A DNA stretch of 64,000 bases from Desulfobacteraceae bacterium (GCA_011390345.1 JAABSP010000014.1:1-64000), one strand, 5' to 3'; positions 1 through 8,884 are shown, counted from the stretch's first letter. Numbers and translations are program-made. Notes: generated by a model from the letters alone, not told the origin.

Positions 1-264
1 CTCGTCCCCCATTGCCAGCCAAGTTCCGTTCTGTTTTCCCTTTTTAGGCGCCGGGTCCCGGGCGTGGTCGGCTTCGCGTTTCCAGGGGTCGGGCGCCGCG
101 GCTTTCCCTTTGCCCATCGACGGGGCCTCCCTTCGGCGCCCCGTCGACGCCCCCATGTTGCGGCTCACATTGAAAAACCCCATGGTCTCCTGAAGCTGAA
201 TGGCCTGGGCCGACAGCTCCTTGGCCGCCACGCCGCTCCGTTCGGCCAGTATGTATCCACTTAA
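1..264 (-). pseudogene. 3' remnant of a methyl-accepting chemotaxis protein
   Basis: Read on the minus strand, this stretch encodes the typical end of a chemotaxis receptor signalling domain (LAERSGVAAKELSAQAIQLQ, then ETMGFFNV), followed by a basic, low-complexity tail that runs off the left edge. Receptors of this family are several hundred residues long. Here the frame is closed by a TGA at 265-267 only six codons before the recognisable homology, and the sequence to the right turns abruptly AT-rich. I infer that the front of the gene was deleted at about position 250. The protein cannot be made from this copy unless it is fused to something else. The identification rests on the AxELSxQAxQLxxTxxFF pattern, which is characteristic. 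Confidence 0.7.
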
Positions 265-302
265 TCATATCAGTCCCTTATAATACCAATACCCGTGAAT
301 GA

Positions 303-317
303 ATTGTTTTCAACAAT
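303..317. repeat. short inverted repeat in AT-rich spacer
   Basis: ATTGTT-TTC-AACAAT is a perfect 6-bp inverted repeat in the AT-rich spacer between the chemotaxis-receptor remnant and glgA. It could be a small hairpin or an operator; nothing else supports either reading. Confidence 0.3.
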
Positions 318-408
318 ATAATTTAAAATAATTAGTTCCACATATTTTTTACAAAATACATGGAAAAGCATATTATCACTCTTTTGTTTGTCGAGATTTT
401 TATGTTGA

Positions 409-440
409 ACCCAAAAACTCAAAAACCCAAAAACTCAAAA
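409..440. repeat. 16-bp exact tandem duplication
   Basis: The unit ACCCAAAAACTCAAAA occurs twice head to tail just downstream of the glgA stop codon (the gene reads leftwards). It is one of several short tandem duplications in the window and looks like replication slippage. No function is evident. Confidence 0.85.
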
Positions 441-501
441 ATTTGGATGGAAAGGACAATCCATGAACTTCAATACCGTAGCCGCAACCAAAACTTGAAC
501 A

Positions 502-2058
502 TCAAGTATACAGCTTCTCTTTGTAAGCCCGCACCGTATCGCCCCACAAAAACCGGCTCTTCTTCGCCTTCTCCCGGATCTTCTTATACCGGCTCGCATC
601 CTTCCGCTTCAGCTTTATCACGCGGCGCACGGTCTCAACAAACCCGTTCACCTGCTCTTCAATAGTCTCTCCGGTAAAGGCAAAGCCGTTGACCCCATCC
701 TCCACCGTATCCCGAAGCCCCCCCACATGGTGGACCAGGGGCGGCTGCCCCTCCCGCATGGCCAGCATCTGGCTGATGCCGCAGGGCTCGAAGGAGCTGG
801 GCATGACAAAGAGATCCCCCATACGGTAGAGCAGATTCGCGCACTCGTCCGAATAGCCGCAGAGAAAGATGAAGTTGTCATACCGTCCGCTCACACGGGA
901 GAGGAAATTCTCGTATCCGCTCTCCCCGGTTCCCAGCAGGATGAAAAGGCCATTCTCTCCGAGAACATCCAGAACTCCCTCCAGCCCCGAAGGGTGTTTA
1001 TCGGTTCCGGCCTGCATCAGCAGCATCTTCTGCTCCGTGATCCGGCCCACACTCGTCAAGAGCATCTCCGGCTCATGCTCGTTTCGGGCAAGGGCATCGA
1101 GCTTTGCATAGGCTATGAAATGCGCGGGCAGGAGATAATCCCGGGTTCCGGCCCACCGGACCAGATGCTGACGCAGCCGGTCTGCCAATGTTTTAAATGA
1201 GGGCTTTTTTCCCTTCTTCCGGGAATAGTCGCACCCGTTCAGAATGCCCAAGAGACGGTTCTCGCCCCGGGCTTCGGCAATCTCCCTCTCCAGCCCCTCT
1301 CCGCCGTAGATGGCCCGCTCATCCGTTCTCCAGGTGGGCCGGGTGATCTCCTCCGCGTAGGTGGGTGAGACCGCATGAACCGCATCGGACAACCGGATCC
1401 CGGACGCCATCGGATTGAAGACGGACGGCCACCGCGGGTCCACCAGTTTGCCATAGTCGTACCACATCCCGGGAAACCATGAATTCAAAGAGGCGTAGCC
1501 GTTGAAGGGCCGCACCCCCTGATACGCGAGATTGTGGATGGTAAAGACCGTGCGGATCGGCTTCAGCTCCCGGTAGATCGCGTGGTACTCCCGGAGGATC
1601 GCGAAAAAGGCCGCGTGCCAGTCATGGAGATGGACCACGTCGACCTCTCCCCAGGCCCCTGTGCGAATGCCCTCTGCGGCTGCGGTGCAGAAGCAGGCAA
1701 ACCGGAAGGCATCGGTGGAAAAGGGATTGTCCGGCGGATCGTCGGCATAGATTCGGGGCCCTCCGGCATGGATGCAGAGGGAGTCGATGACCCAGTGGGA
1801 TACGTTTTTGACGGCTCTTTTCCCCTTCACTTCGTAAGCCACGGCAAGTTGCCCCTGGCCGTTGAAGGAAAAGGATACGGCATCGCTCTCCTTTACGACA
1901 TTTTTCTCATGAAGAAAGCCGTAGGAGGGGGTGATCACCGTCACTCGGCAGCCATCTTTTGCCAGTGCCGGCGGCACATCCCGGAGCACGTCTCCGATGC
2001 CCCCGATCTTTCCCCCCTCGATTCCGTCATTTTCCGAAGCCAACATCAGCACATGCAT
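502..2058 (-). CDS. glgA: Glycogen/starch synthase (GT5 family)
   Basis: Transfers glucose from ADP- or UDP-glucose to the end of an alpha-1,4-glucan in the cytoplasm. The protein has 518 residues, slightly longer than the usual 470-490. The N-terminal half carries the sugar-nucleotide loop KIGGIGDV (about residues 17-24, the KxGG motif of the family) and VVHLHDWHAAF. The C-terminal Rossmann half carries SFEPCGISQMLAMREGQPPL with the conserved glutamate of EPCG, then VHHVGGLRDTV. It starts at the ATG at 2058, preceded by an AAAAAGGGAG ribosome site. It has no glycogen operon partners (glgB, glgC, glgP) here; the gene to its left is a receptor remnant and the one to its right is divergent. Identity is secure at family level; donor specificity cannot be read from sequence. 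Confidence 0.93.
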   Translation of the reverse strand: MHVLMLASENDGIEGGKIGGIGDVLRDVPPALAKDGCRVTVITPSYGFLHEKNVVKESDAVSFSFNGQGQLAVAYEVKGKRAVKNVSHWVIDSLCIHAGGPRIYADDPPDNPFSTDAFRFACFCTAAAEGIRTGAWGEVDVVHLHDWHAAFFAILREYHAIYRELKPIRTVFTIHNLAYQGVRPFNGYASLNSWFPGMWYDYGKLVDPRWPSVFNPMASGIRLSDAVHAVSPTYAEEITRPTWRTDERAIYGGEGLEREIAEARGENRLLGILNGCDYSRKKGKKPSFKTLADRLRQHLVRWAGTRDYLLPAHFIAYAKLDALARNEHEPEMLLTSVGRITEQKMLLMQAGTDKHPSGLEGVLDVLGENGLFILLGTGESGYENFLSRVSGRYDNFIFLCGYSDECANLLYRMGDLFVMPSSFEPCGISQMLAMREGQPPLVHHVGGLRDTVEDGVNGFAFTGETIEEQVNGFVETVRRVIKLKRKDASRYKKIREKAKKSRFLWGDTVRAYKEKLYT

Positions 2059-2318
2059 GGATATTCTCCCTTTTTAGGACTCACTCGATTTCCGCGGCCG
2101 AGGCATCAACCTCAACAGGTTACCCCCTCCCTCCGGCAAAAAGAAATACCGTCTTCACCTTATTTTTTTAACGCTTTTTTTTCCGATGCAGAACCGCCCT
2201 CTCCCCTGCCCCTTTATTTCTCCTGCAAAAGCGACCCGATACGGTTTGCCCGGGAAAGAGGGATATGGTAAGCTGATCAGAGCGTTAAAAAAACCCTTTG
2301 CCTTTCGGAGAATATCAT

Positions 2319-3056
2319 ATGCGTCAATTTGATCAGCAGGCATATTACGGATTCGGCTCCGGCTTTACCCGGACAGGAAAGCGGCTGCTTCTGATATACG
2401 GGATCATCTATGTGATGGAACTGCTGCTGGAGCACTGGCTGGTTCCCGGTGTGGTGCCGGCCCTCTTCCTCTATCCCGTGAAGGACCCGGCCTTCGGCCT
2501 CTGGCAGCTCTTCACTCATCCCTTCATCCACAACCCATTCTCTCCGCTGGCCTTTCTGCTCAACGCGCTGGCCTTCTACTTCTTCTCCGCACCGGTCGAG
2601 GCGGCGCTGGGAAGGAGAGGATTCCTGCTCCTGTTCTATGCGGCCGCCATCGGGGGGGCAATCTGCGGCCTTCTGACCGCGCTCGTCTTCGGCTTCGGGG
2701 GACCCTTCTACGGGATGCTGCCGAGCGTTCTGGCCTTGGTGGTGATCTTCGGCCTCCTCAGCCCGGATGCCACCATTCTGCTGATGTTCATCCTGCCGAT
2801 CCGGGCCAAATACCTGAGCTACGGAACCGTGGCCATCACGCTGCTGACCCTGCTGGCCAAGGCCAACGCGGCCGGGGCCTACCATATGGGGGGCATCCTC
2901 TTCGGGTGGCTCATGTTCAAGGGGTACGGCGGCTTTTTTGACCCGGACCAGCTCCATCTCAAATATCTACAGTGGCAGTACAAGCGGCGCCGGTCCCGGT
3001 TCAAGGTGATCAACGGCCGTAAAGATGGGGATGGAAACGGCCCAACCTACCATTGA
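2319..3056 (+). CDS. Rhomboid-like membrane protein lacking the usual catalytic serine
   Basis: A 245-residue multi-span membrane protein with the rhomboid layout: a WQLFTHPFIH segment corresponding to the WR(L)FTxxFxH loop, a GPFYGMLPSVLAL helix where active rhomboids have GxSG, the FILPIRAKYL loop, and AYHMGGILFGWL, the helix that normally holds the catalytic histidine. The histidine is present, but the GxSG serine position is occupied by leucine (GMLPS), so it is probably a non-proteolytic rhomboid relative. The next serine lies two residues further on and does not fit the spacing. The chosen ATG at 2319 has CGGAG 8 bp upstream; a TTG 21 bp earlier is less likely. The C-terminus is short and basic. 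It is a single gene, divergent from glgA. Confidence 0.75.
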   Translation: MRQFDQQAYYGFGSGFTRTGKRLLLIYGIIYVMELLLEHWLVPGVVPALFLYPVKDPAFGLWQLFTHPFIHNPFSPLAFLLNALAFYFFSAPVEAALGRRGFLLLFYAAAIGGAICGLLTALVFGFGGPFYGMLPSVLALVVIFGLLSPDATILLMFILPIRAKYLSYGTVAITLLTLLAKANAAGAYHMGGILFGWLMFKGYGGFFDPDQLHLKYLQWQYKRRRSRFKVINGRKDGDGNGPTYH

Positions 3057-3114
3057 GAGTCGGCAGGGCCGATCCATTATCCGAGGGGGTCTGATACCCG
3101 GCAGGTCTGGAGGA

Positions 3115-3711
3115 TCAACCGGGTGAGATTGCGCAGGAGGGAATGAGGGTCGGCGGGTTCGGGTCGGCGCTTTCCAGACGCTCCAGCAGTTCATCGAGAT
3201 TGGACAGGAAAGGGAAACAGTGGCGGAGCCGGTTCAGGCGCTCAGCGGCCCGCCGGCCCAATTTTCGGGCGGCCTCCCCTCTTCCGGCCTCTAAATGGAC
3301 ATAGACCCCGGCCGCCTGGATCAGTCCTTTGATCGCCTCCCGCCGCTCTCCTATCGCGGTATCCCAGAGATCTTCAAGAATCTGATGCACCTCAAAGAAG
3401 AGCCCTTCGTTCCAGCAGATCAGCGCCCGGGTAATGGCATCATCGATACTGTTCTTTCGAATCCTGTCAAATACCTGAAAATAAAGCCTCTCCCGATCGT
3501 CGATATATTCCATATGAACAGCCGAAAGATCCTTTGCCCGCCATTTTTCGATCTCCTTTTTGAAGACCAGCGGATTCATCCGCTCCAGCCCCTCCACAAA
3601 GGAGATGCAGAGGTGGTTTCGAATATCCCTGCACCGGCGGTCGCAAAAGGGGTCGAAGCGGTCCTGGGTCTGTGCGGAAGAAGAACGGGTTCCAATCGAA
3701 GTTGATCTCAT
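3115..3711 (-). CDS. DUF309 domain protein
   Basis: A soluble 198-residue protein with the DUF309 signature NEGLFFEVHQILEDLWD followed by a GLIQAAGVYVHLEAG helix (about residues 100-150), a helical fold whose conserved Glu and His residues suggest metal or ligand binding. Its biochemical role is unknown. The first 35 residues are rich in Arg and Cys (DPFCDRRCRDIRNHLC). It lies 7 bp downstream of a small coiled-coil gene on the same strand, so the two are probably co-transcribed. The rhomboid-like gene converges on it from the left. Confidence 0.75.
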   Translation of the reverse strand: MRSTSIGTRSSSAQTQDRFDPFCDRRCRDIRNHLCISFVEGLERMNPLVFKKEIEKWRAKDLSAVHMEYIDDRERLYFQVFDRIRKNSIDDAITRALICWNEGLFFEVHQILEDLWDTAIGERREAIKGLIQAAGVYVHLEAGRGEAARKLGRRAAERLNRLRHCFPFLSNLDELLERLESADPNPPTLIPSCAISPG

Positions 3712-3718
3712 CGTTTAT

Positions 3719-4030
3719 TTATCCCCATGCAAGTCTGTCACAAAAGGTTTTTTTTGAAACCCTTTTGCTGTTTTCATCAATCATGTTTTTCAGCCGCCCC
3801 AGCTTGGCATCGATGGCCTCCTGATACCGGGCCCCCTCCCGGGGCGGGTCATCCCTCAGCTCGGCGATCCCCCTTCCGATCTCATCGATCAGCAGGTGCA
3901 TCTGCTGTAATGAAGAGGGACTTCTTTCGGATTCGGGCATCCGGGTTTCGGTTCTCATCAAATCATAGACAGCAGCCTTCAGAATCGTCAGTTCTTCCGA
4001 GACCCTGTCGCAATAGCGGATCATATCCAT
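3719..4030 (-). CDS. Small helical protein of unknown function
   Basis: 103 residues, hydrophilic and probably helical throughout (MDMIRYCDRVSEELTILKAA at the start, KLGRLKNMIDENSKR near the end). No signal peptide, membrane segment or recognised domain is visible. The ATG at 4030 follows GAGGAGATTC, a reasonable ribosome site. It sits directly upstream of the DUF309 gene with a 7-bp gap, and codon use is ordinary, so I take it as real and part of a two-gene unit. Function is not recognisable. Confidence 0.6.
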   Translation of the reverse strand: MDMIRYCDRVSEELTILKAAVYDLMRTETRMPESERSPSSLQQMHLLIDEIGRGIAELRDDPPREGARYQEAIDAKLGRLKNMIDENSKRVSKKTFCDRLAWG

Positions 4031-4240
4031 TGAATCTCCTCGATTTTAATCCTCCCAGCAGCGCAGATTCCAACTACCATAGGATTGAAGAGCTCGGATG
4101 TCAATTCCCTTCTCTCCGGGCAGGCCAGAAAAAGGCCCATTGAAAAAGAGCCCGAAAAAGACCTTAAAAAGATATGACAAGTTCCGGTTCTTATGATAAA
4201 AGAAATCTCTCTAAGACTTGAAACAGAAGGGAGAATACAA

Positions 4241-5755
4241 ATGAGCCTGCGAAGCTTCACCATCTACGATATCTTCGGAAGAAACGCCCTTTTAACCCCT
4301 GATGCGCCCGCGGTCGTGGACCCCGATGGGGAGCGGATCACCTTTAAAAAGCTGCTGGAGGATGTGGACGCCCTGGCGGTCGGCCTTTCCGACAAAGGAA
4401 TTGCTGCAGGAGACCGGATCGGGGTGCTGGCACTTAACCATCCCCGATTTTTCACCCTGATGGGCGCGGCCGCAGCCCTGGGCGCGATCGTCGTTCCGGT
4501 CAACTGGCGCCTCTCGGAAGAGGAGATCCGATACATTCTGCAGGATTGCGTGCCCAAAATCCTGGTGGCAGACACGGCCCAGATGTCCCGGGCAGCCGAT
4601 ACAGCTCCGGAAGAGACGGAAATCTGTGCCTTTGATGCATCAGGGGGCGGCTCTGCACCGACCCTCGATTCTCTCATGAACGGCAACGGCCTTCTTGCGC
4701 TGGCCTCTGTGATGGCCGATGATCCATTCTGCATCATCTACACGGCCGCGGTCGAGGGAAAGCCCCGGGGCGCGATGTTGAGCCACGGGAATCTCTCTGT
4801 GAACAATATCCAACTGGCGGCCCGGCTCGGCATCACCCCGGCCGATGCCTATCTCAACATGCTGCCCCTCTTCCACATCACAGGCCTCAACCTTGCCCTT
4901 TCCACCCTTCATGTGGGAGGGAAGAATGTGGTGATCGAAAAATTCGATGAAAAGCGGACCCTGGCACTGACCCAGCAGGAGAAGATCTCCCTTCTGGGAA
5001 GTTTTCCGCCGATCCTCTCCCGGCTGACCGCGCAGATGGAAAAGGAACAGTATGACGTCTCCTCCCTGCGCCATGTGCTGGGGCTGGACGGACCCGACAA
5101 CATCCGGCCCTTTGAGGAGAAGACCGGCGCAACCTTCTGGATTCTCTACGGCCAGACCGAGACCACGGGGCTTGTCACCTTCTCCCCGGCCATGGAAAAG
5201 CCTGGGTCTGCCGGCCAGCCCGGCTATCTGATGAAGATGCGCCTGGTGGATGATGCGGACAACGAGGTTGGGCCCGGTGAGACCGGAGAGATTGCCGTGC
5301 AGGGCCTCCTGGTCTTTTCCGGCTATTGGGGGCAGGATGCATTGAACGAGCGCACCTTCCGAAACGATTGGCACCACACCGGGGACCTGGGCAGAATCGA
5401 CGAGGAGGGGTACCTCTTCTTTGCGGGCCGGAAGCCGGAAAAGGAGCTGATCAAGCCCGGCGGCGAGAATGTCTACCCGGCCGAGGTGGAGGAGGTGATC
5501 CTCCAGTGTCCGGATGTGGTATCGACATCGGTCATCGGCGTGCCGGACCCACAGTTCGGCGAGGGGATCAAGGCGGTCTGCACGCTGAAACCCGGGTCAT
5601 CTCTGAAGGAGGAGGATCTCATCGAGTTTGTCGCGGCCCGGATCGCAAGATACAAGAAGCCCAGATATGTGCAGTTCGTAAAGGAGCTGCCGGTAAAGCC
5701 GGACGGAGCTGTGGACCGGAATCGGGTAAAGGAACTCTATGGCGGCAACCCATAA
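4241..5755 (+). CDS. AMP-binding acyl-CoA synthetase-like protein
   Basis: A member of the ANL superfamily (acyl-CoA synthetases), 504 residues. It normally activates a carboxylic acid to acyl-AMP and then acyl-CoA. Visible motifs are the P-loop region YTAAVEGKPRG (about 167-177), YGQTET (about 305), HHTGDLGRIDEEGY and the hinge region FAGRKPEKELIKPGGENVYP. Two departures are notable. The usual TSGTTG of the P-loop reads TAAVEG, and the C-terminal catalytic lysine of the PxxxxGK motif is replaced by alanine (KPDGAVDR). The substrate is unknown; size and motifs fit medium- or long-chain acids. The ATG at 4241 has AAGGGAG 7 bp upstream, better than a TTG/ATG further left. A nuclease gene follows 21 bp later, probably in one operon. 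Confidence 0.85.
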   Translation: MSLRSFTIYDIFGRNALLTPDAPAVVDPDGERITFKKLLEDVDALAVGLSDKGIAAGDRIGVLALNHPRFFTLMGAAAALGAIVVPVNWRLSEEEIRYILQDCVPKILVADTAQMSRAADTAPEETEICAFDASGGGSAPTLDSLMNGNGLLALASVMADDPFCIIYTAAVEGKPRGAMLSHGNLSVNNIQLAARLGITPADAYLNMLPLFHITGLNLALSTLHVGGKNVVIEKFDEKRTLALTQQEKISLLGSFPPILSRLTAQMEKEQYDVSSLRHVLGLDGPDNIRPFEEKTGATFWILYGQTETTGLVTFSPAMEKPGSAGQPGYLMKMRLVDDADNEVGPGETGEIAVQGLLVFSGYWGQDALNERTFRNDWHHTGDLGRIDEEGYLFFAGRKPEKELIKPGGENVYPAEVEEVILQCPDVVSTSVIGVPDPQFGEGIKAVCTLKPGSSLKEEDLIEFVAARIARYKKPRYVQFVKELPVKPDGAVDRNRVKELYGGNP

Positions 5756-5776
5756 AGAAGGATCAAAGGAGCATTG

Positions 5777-7339
5777 ATGAAGATCACCTTTCACGGCGCA
5801 GTGCGGGAGGTAACAGGCTCCCTTCATCTCTTGGAGACATCGACCGATAAAATTCTTTTCGACTGCGGGATGTTCCAGGGCCGGCGCAGGGAGAGCGAAG
5901 AGAAGAACCGAACTCTCCCCTTTGATCCGGCCGGGATCACCACTGTAATCCTCTCCCACGCCCACATCGACCACTCGGGCCGCCTCCCGCTGCTGACATC
6001 CAGAGGATTCGGGGGCCGAATCGTGGCCACCCGTGCCACCACCGACGCGAGCGAATACCTGCTCCTGGACAGCGCGCACATCCAGGAGTCGGATGCGGCC
6101 TATCTCAACTACAAGAGCCTGAGAAACCACCTGGCCCAATTGAAGGAGGGCAAAAAGGGGGACAGGGAGGCCATCAAAAAGATCCTGAAAAAGGATCGCC
6201 ATCGTCTCGATACCGAGAGCATCGACCGGCTCATGGCCAAATACAGGATCGAACGGGTGGAGCCCCTCTACACAAAAGAAGATGCGGCCCACGCGCTCAC
6301 CTTCTTTGACGGCTACCCCTACCGCCACCCTGTGACGGTGGGAGAGAATGCGGCCTGCACCTTCTACGAGGCGGGCCACATTCTGGGATCTGCCATCTCG
6401 GTGGTGAAAGTTGCGGAAAACGGGCGGGACCTGCGGATCGGCTACACCGGAGATATCGGCCGGTTCAACAAGCCGATCCTGCGGGACCCGGCCTTCCGCT
6501 TCGATCCGATAGACAGGGAGATCGACCTTCTGATCATGGAGAGTACCTACGGAGACCGCCTCCACGAGCCGGCCGAGGATTCAACCGCGATCCTGAAACA
6601 GACCCTGATCGATGCCCAAGCGCGGGGCGGCGCGATCCTCATCCCCTCCTTTGCCTTCGGCAGAACCCAGGAGCTTGTCTATGTGCTCCATGAACTCTAC
6701 GACGCAAATGCGGTTCCGAAACTTCCCATATATGTTGACAGCCCCCTGGCCACCAAGCTGACCCGGGTCTTTGGGGAGCATCCCGAGGTCTATGATCAGG
6801 ATACCCACGAGACCTTTCTGCAGCAGGGAAAAAACCCCTTCTCCTTCGGTCAGATCCGCTTCACCGAATCGGTGGAGGAGTCCATGACCCTGATGCAGAA
6901 GAAGGAGCCCCATATCGTGATCGCGTCATCGGGCATGTGCGAGGCCGGGCGGATTCTCCACCATCTCCGGTACAAGATCCACAACCCGAAAAACACGATC
7001 TTAATTGTCGGCTACATGGCCCAAAACACCCTGGGCCGGCGGATTCTGGAGCAGGGGATCGCATATGCCGAGGCCGAAAGAAAAGGGGATGCGCCGATTT
7101 TGAAGTTTCTGAACAAGACCTATCCGTTGAAGGCGGAGGTGGTCAAGCTGGGCGGGTTCAGCGCACATGGGGACCGGGATGAGATGCTCCGGTTTCTCAT
7201 GAAGAGCGATCTTTCGGTCAAACGGATCGCGGTGGTTCACGGGGATGAGGATCAGTCGGTTGCGTTTGCGGGGCATCTCAAGAATGCGGGGTATGATGCG
7301 TTTGTGCCTGATCCGGGGATGAGTGTGGAAGTGGACTGA
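5777..7339 (+). CDS. Metallo-beta-lactamase/beta-CASP RNA-processing nuclease family protein
   Basis: 520 residues, cytoplasmic. The N-terminal metallo-beta-lactamase part has HAHIDHSG, the two-zinc HxHxDH site (about residue 60), then EAGHILGSA and YTGDIGR. The beta-CASP part contains SFAFGRTQEL and ASSGMCEAGRILHHL, and the zinc site is closed by GFSAHGDRDEM near the C-terminus. This is the family of CPSF-73/YSH1-like RNA exo/endonucleases, common as single copies in bacteria; the actual RNA target is not known. Start: ATG at 5777 with AAAGGAG 5 bp upstream, preferred over the TTG one codon earlier. It follows the acyl-CoA synthetase by 21 bp, although a shared function is not obvious. Confidence 0.9.
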   Translation: MKITFHGAVREVTGSLHLLETSTDKILFDCGMFQGRRRESEEKNRTLPFDPAGITTVILSHAHIDHSGRLPLLTSRGFGGRIVATRATTDASEYLLLDSAHIQESDAAYLNYKSLRNHLAQLKEGKKGDREAIKKILKKDRHRLDTESIDRLMAKYRIERVEPLYTKEDAAHALTFFDGYPYRHPVTVGENAACTFYEAGHILGSAISVVKVAENGRDLRIGYTGDIGRFNKPILRDPAFRFDPIDREIDLLIMESTYGDRLHEPAEDSTAILKQTLIDAQARGGAILIPSFAFGRTQELVYVLHELYDANAVPKLPIYVDSPLATKLTRVFGEHPEVYDQDTHETFLQQGKNPFSFGQIRFTESVEESMTLMQKKEPHIVIASSGMCEAGRILHHLRYKIHNPKNTILIVGYMAQNTLGRRILEQGIAYAEAERKGDAPILKFLNKTYPLKAEVVKLGGFSAHGDRDEMLRFLMKSDLSVKRIAVVHGDEDQSVAFAGHLKNAGYDAFVPDPGMSVEVD

Positions 7340-7428
7340 TCCGTCATATCATCCGGCTCTGCCTCAAACAAATGGCCATAAAATCGCCCGATCCTGCCAA
7401 GGCAATGCAGCCTTCTCATTCCCTGGCC

Positions 7429-7460
7429 AGTGAAAGGGCGGTTTTTATTACCCTTTCACT
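7429..7460. repeat. Perfect 10-bp inverted repeat, possible terminator
   Basis: AGTGAAAGGG and CCCTTTCACT are exact complements separated by 12 bases that include TTTTT. It lies 90 bp downstream of the nuclease gene. The T-run is in the loop instead of after the stem, so it is not a standard intrinsic terminator, but it may still end or stabilise that transcript. Confidence 0.5.
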
Positions 7461-7502
7461 CAGCCAGATTCCTTCCTTCTTCAACGCACAACATCCAAAT
7501 CC

Positions 7503-7685
7503 CTAAAACAGCTTCATCATCAACCAAGCCATGTTCTCCCCCAACATCCGCATCGTCCCCATCCCCTCCTCATCCTTCTCCACATCCCCCTTGTTCAGCC
7601 CGAATCCCATATTCCAGTAGTTGGCCCCGGGAATGATCATCTGGCTGATGGTGAAGAAGTGGTTGATGGCGGCCCGCCCAAAACT
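7503..7685 (-). pseudogene. 3' remnant of a flavodoxin-family NAD(P)H:FMN reductase
   Basis: The minus strand encodes [20 protein letters not shown], then [20 protein letters not shown] and a short helical end [18 protein letters not shown] before the stop at 7503-7505. This is the recognisable last third of the flavodoxin/NADPH-dependent FMN reductase family (multimeric flavodoxin WrbA-like fold). Upstream the frame closes at a TGA at 7686-7688, just where the homology begins, and no ATG precedes it. The first two thirds, including the FMN-binding loop, are missing. The break is abrupt, which points to a deletion or rearrangement between this gene and the DUF362 gene next to it. It is too short for a standard ORF scan. 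Confidence 0.65.
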
Positions 7686-7743
7686 TCAGGAACCCTAACG
7701 GCCCCGGAAGCGGGCGGCCCTCTCTTTTTCTATACCTGTTTTT

Positions 7744-8760
7744 CTATCCCTGCATCAGAATCTCCTGCACCCGGTCCCGTTCCGCCTGACTCCCTTCATC
7801 GGCAGCAATCAGACGAATCTCTTCAGGAGAGGATGCCCCCAGCCCCAGGGAGACGGCACGCTCGATCTGCTCCTGCTCGAAGACCTTCGGCTTCATGATC
7901 GCATTGTTGCTGCCCAGGGATTTGAGGATCGCAACCCCGACCGCATCCATGGCCACCCGGTCCGTAGATGCAAGAAAGAGATTTGCCTGGGCACGTTTGC
8001 CCGTCATGGGTCCGCCGTCCACAAATGCTTCGATCCCATCCATGACGATCAGGTCCGGGGAAAATGGGGCATTGATCTCTGAGATCATCTTCTGCTGATC
8101 GCGTGAACCGTGCAGCTCCCGCATATAGTCGAATCCGTGCCGGTCTGTGGGAACCACCCCCACATGGAGCTTCATGGACATGGTGAAAACCCCGCCGTAC
8201 TGGTGGGTCTTCAGACAGCAGGTGGAGACCAGACATTCGGCCTCCAGGATCGGCCTTGCAATCCGGAAGCCCTCCTTCCAGTGGCTCCCATCGGCATCGG
8301 CCTTGACCCAGTCCTTTTCGGGCAGATCGTCGAAGTCGATGATCCTCACCTCCAGCCGCTTCAGCAGCGGAAAGACCCCCTTCTCCTCCATCACCTGCCG
8401 GGTGAGGGGATAGCTCCGCTCTCCCAGAGAGATGGAGGCCGCGCCCATGTTCCAGAGGTTTTTGATCAGCGCCTCCAGGGTCTCGTTGTCCGTAGAGCCG
8501 GGAACCGGGTCTGCGGTATTGAAGTTGGGCTTGATCAGCACATTTTTCCCTTTGACCGGGTTGATCCCCAGGGCTTGAATGGATGCCTCCACCCCCTTTT
8601 TACGGTCATCGGTCTTTACCATCGCCACCGGATATTTCTGCAGGGCCATCGCTTCTCCCCGGGGCAGGCCGAAAAGAAGAATACCGCCGGCCGCTCCGGC
8701 CGTCCTGATAAATGTCCTTCGGCTCATTCCCTTTTTATGGTCAGTTGTTTTTTGATTCAT
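7744..8760 (-). CDS. Tat-exported DUF362 domain protein
   Basis: 338 residues. The N-terminus carries a twin-arginine signal, MSRRTFIRTAGAAGGILLFG, so the protein is likely folded in the cytoplasm and exported. The rest is a DUF362 domain with IKPNFNTADPVPGSTDNETL and a conserved CLKTHQYGGVFTMSMKLHVG segment (about residues 190-210). DUF362 proteins often sit beside iron-sulfur or anaerobic enzymes, but their reaction is unknown. No ferredoxin domain is fused here. The ATG at 8760 has a good GGAGGAA site. To its left is only the flavodoxin-family remnant; the eRF1-like gene to its right is divergent. Confidence 0.85.
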   Translation of the reverse strand: MNQKTTDHKKGMSRRTFIRTAGAAGGILLFGLPRGEAMALQKYPVAMVKTDDRKKGVEASIQALGINPVKGKNVLIKPNFNTADPVPGSTDNETLEALIKNLWNMGAASISLGERSYPLTRQVMEEKGVFPLLKRLEVRIIDFDDLPEKDWVKADADGSHWKEGFRIARPILEAECLVSTCCLKTHQYGGVFTMSMKLHVGVVPTDRHGFDYMRELHGSRDQQKMISEINAPFSPDLIVMDGIEAFVDGGPMTGKRAQANLFLASTDRVAMDAVGVAILKSLGSNNAIMKPKVFEQEQIERAVSLGLGASSPEEIRLIAADEGSQAERDRVQEILMQG

Positions 8761-8884
8761 GCCGTTCCTCCGAAAACTTTTGGCTTCTGTGTAATGATGT
8801 TTCAGTGTATCATGAACAGGAAGGTTTCAAAAAGCCTTCGATACAGTTTTTTCGTAACCCTCACCACGACGGAAAGGAAAAGAG

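Noticed and set aside
4021-4263. 80-codon minus-strand frame between the small helical gene and the acyl-CoA synthetase.
   Set aside because: Overlaps both genes, no ribosome site and no coding character.
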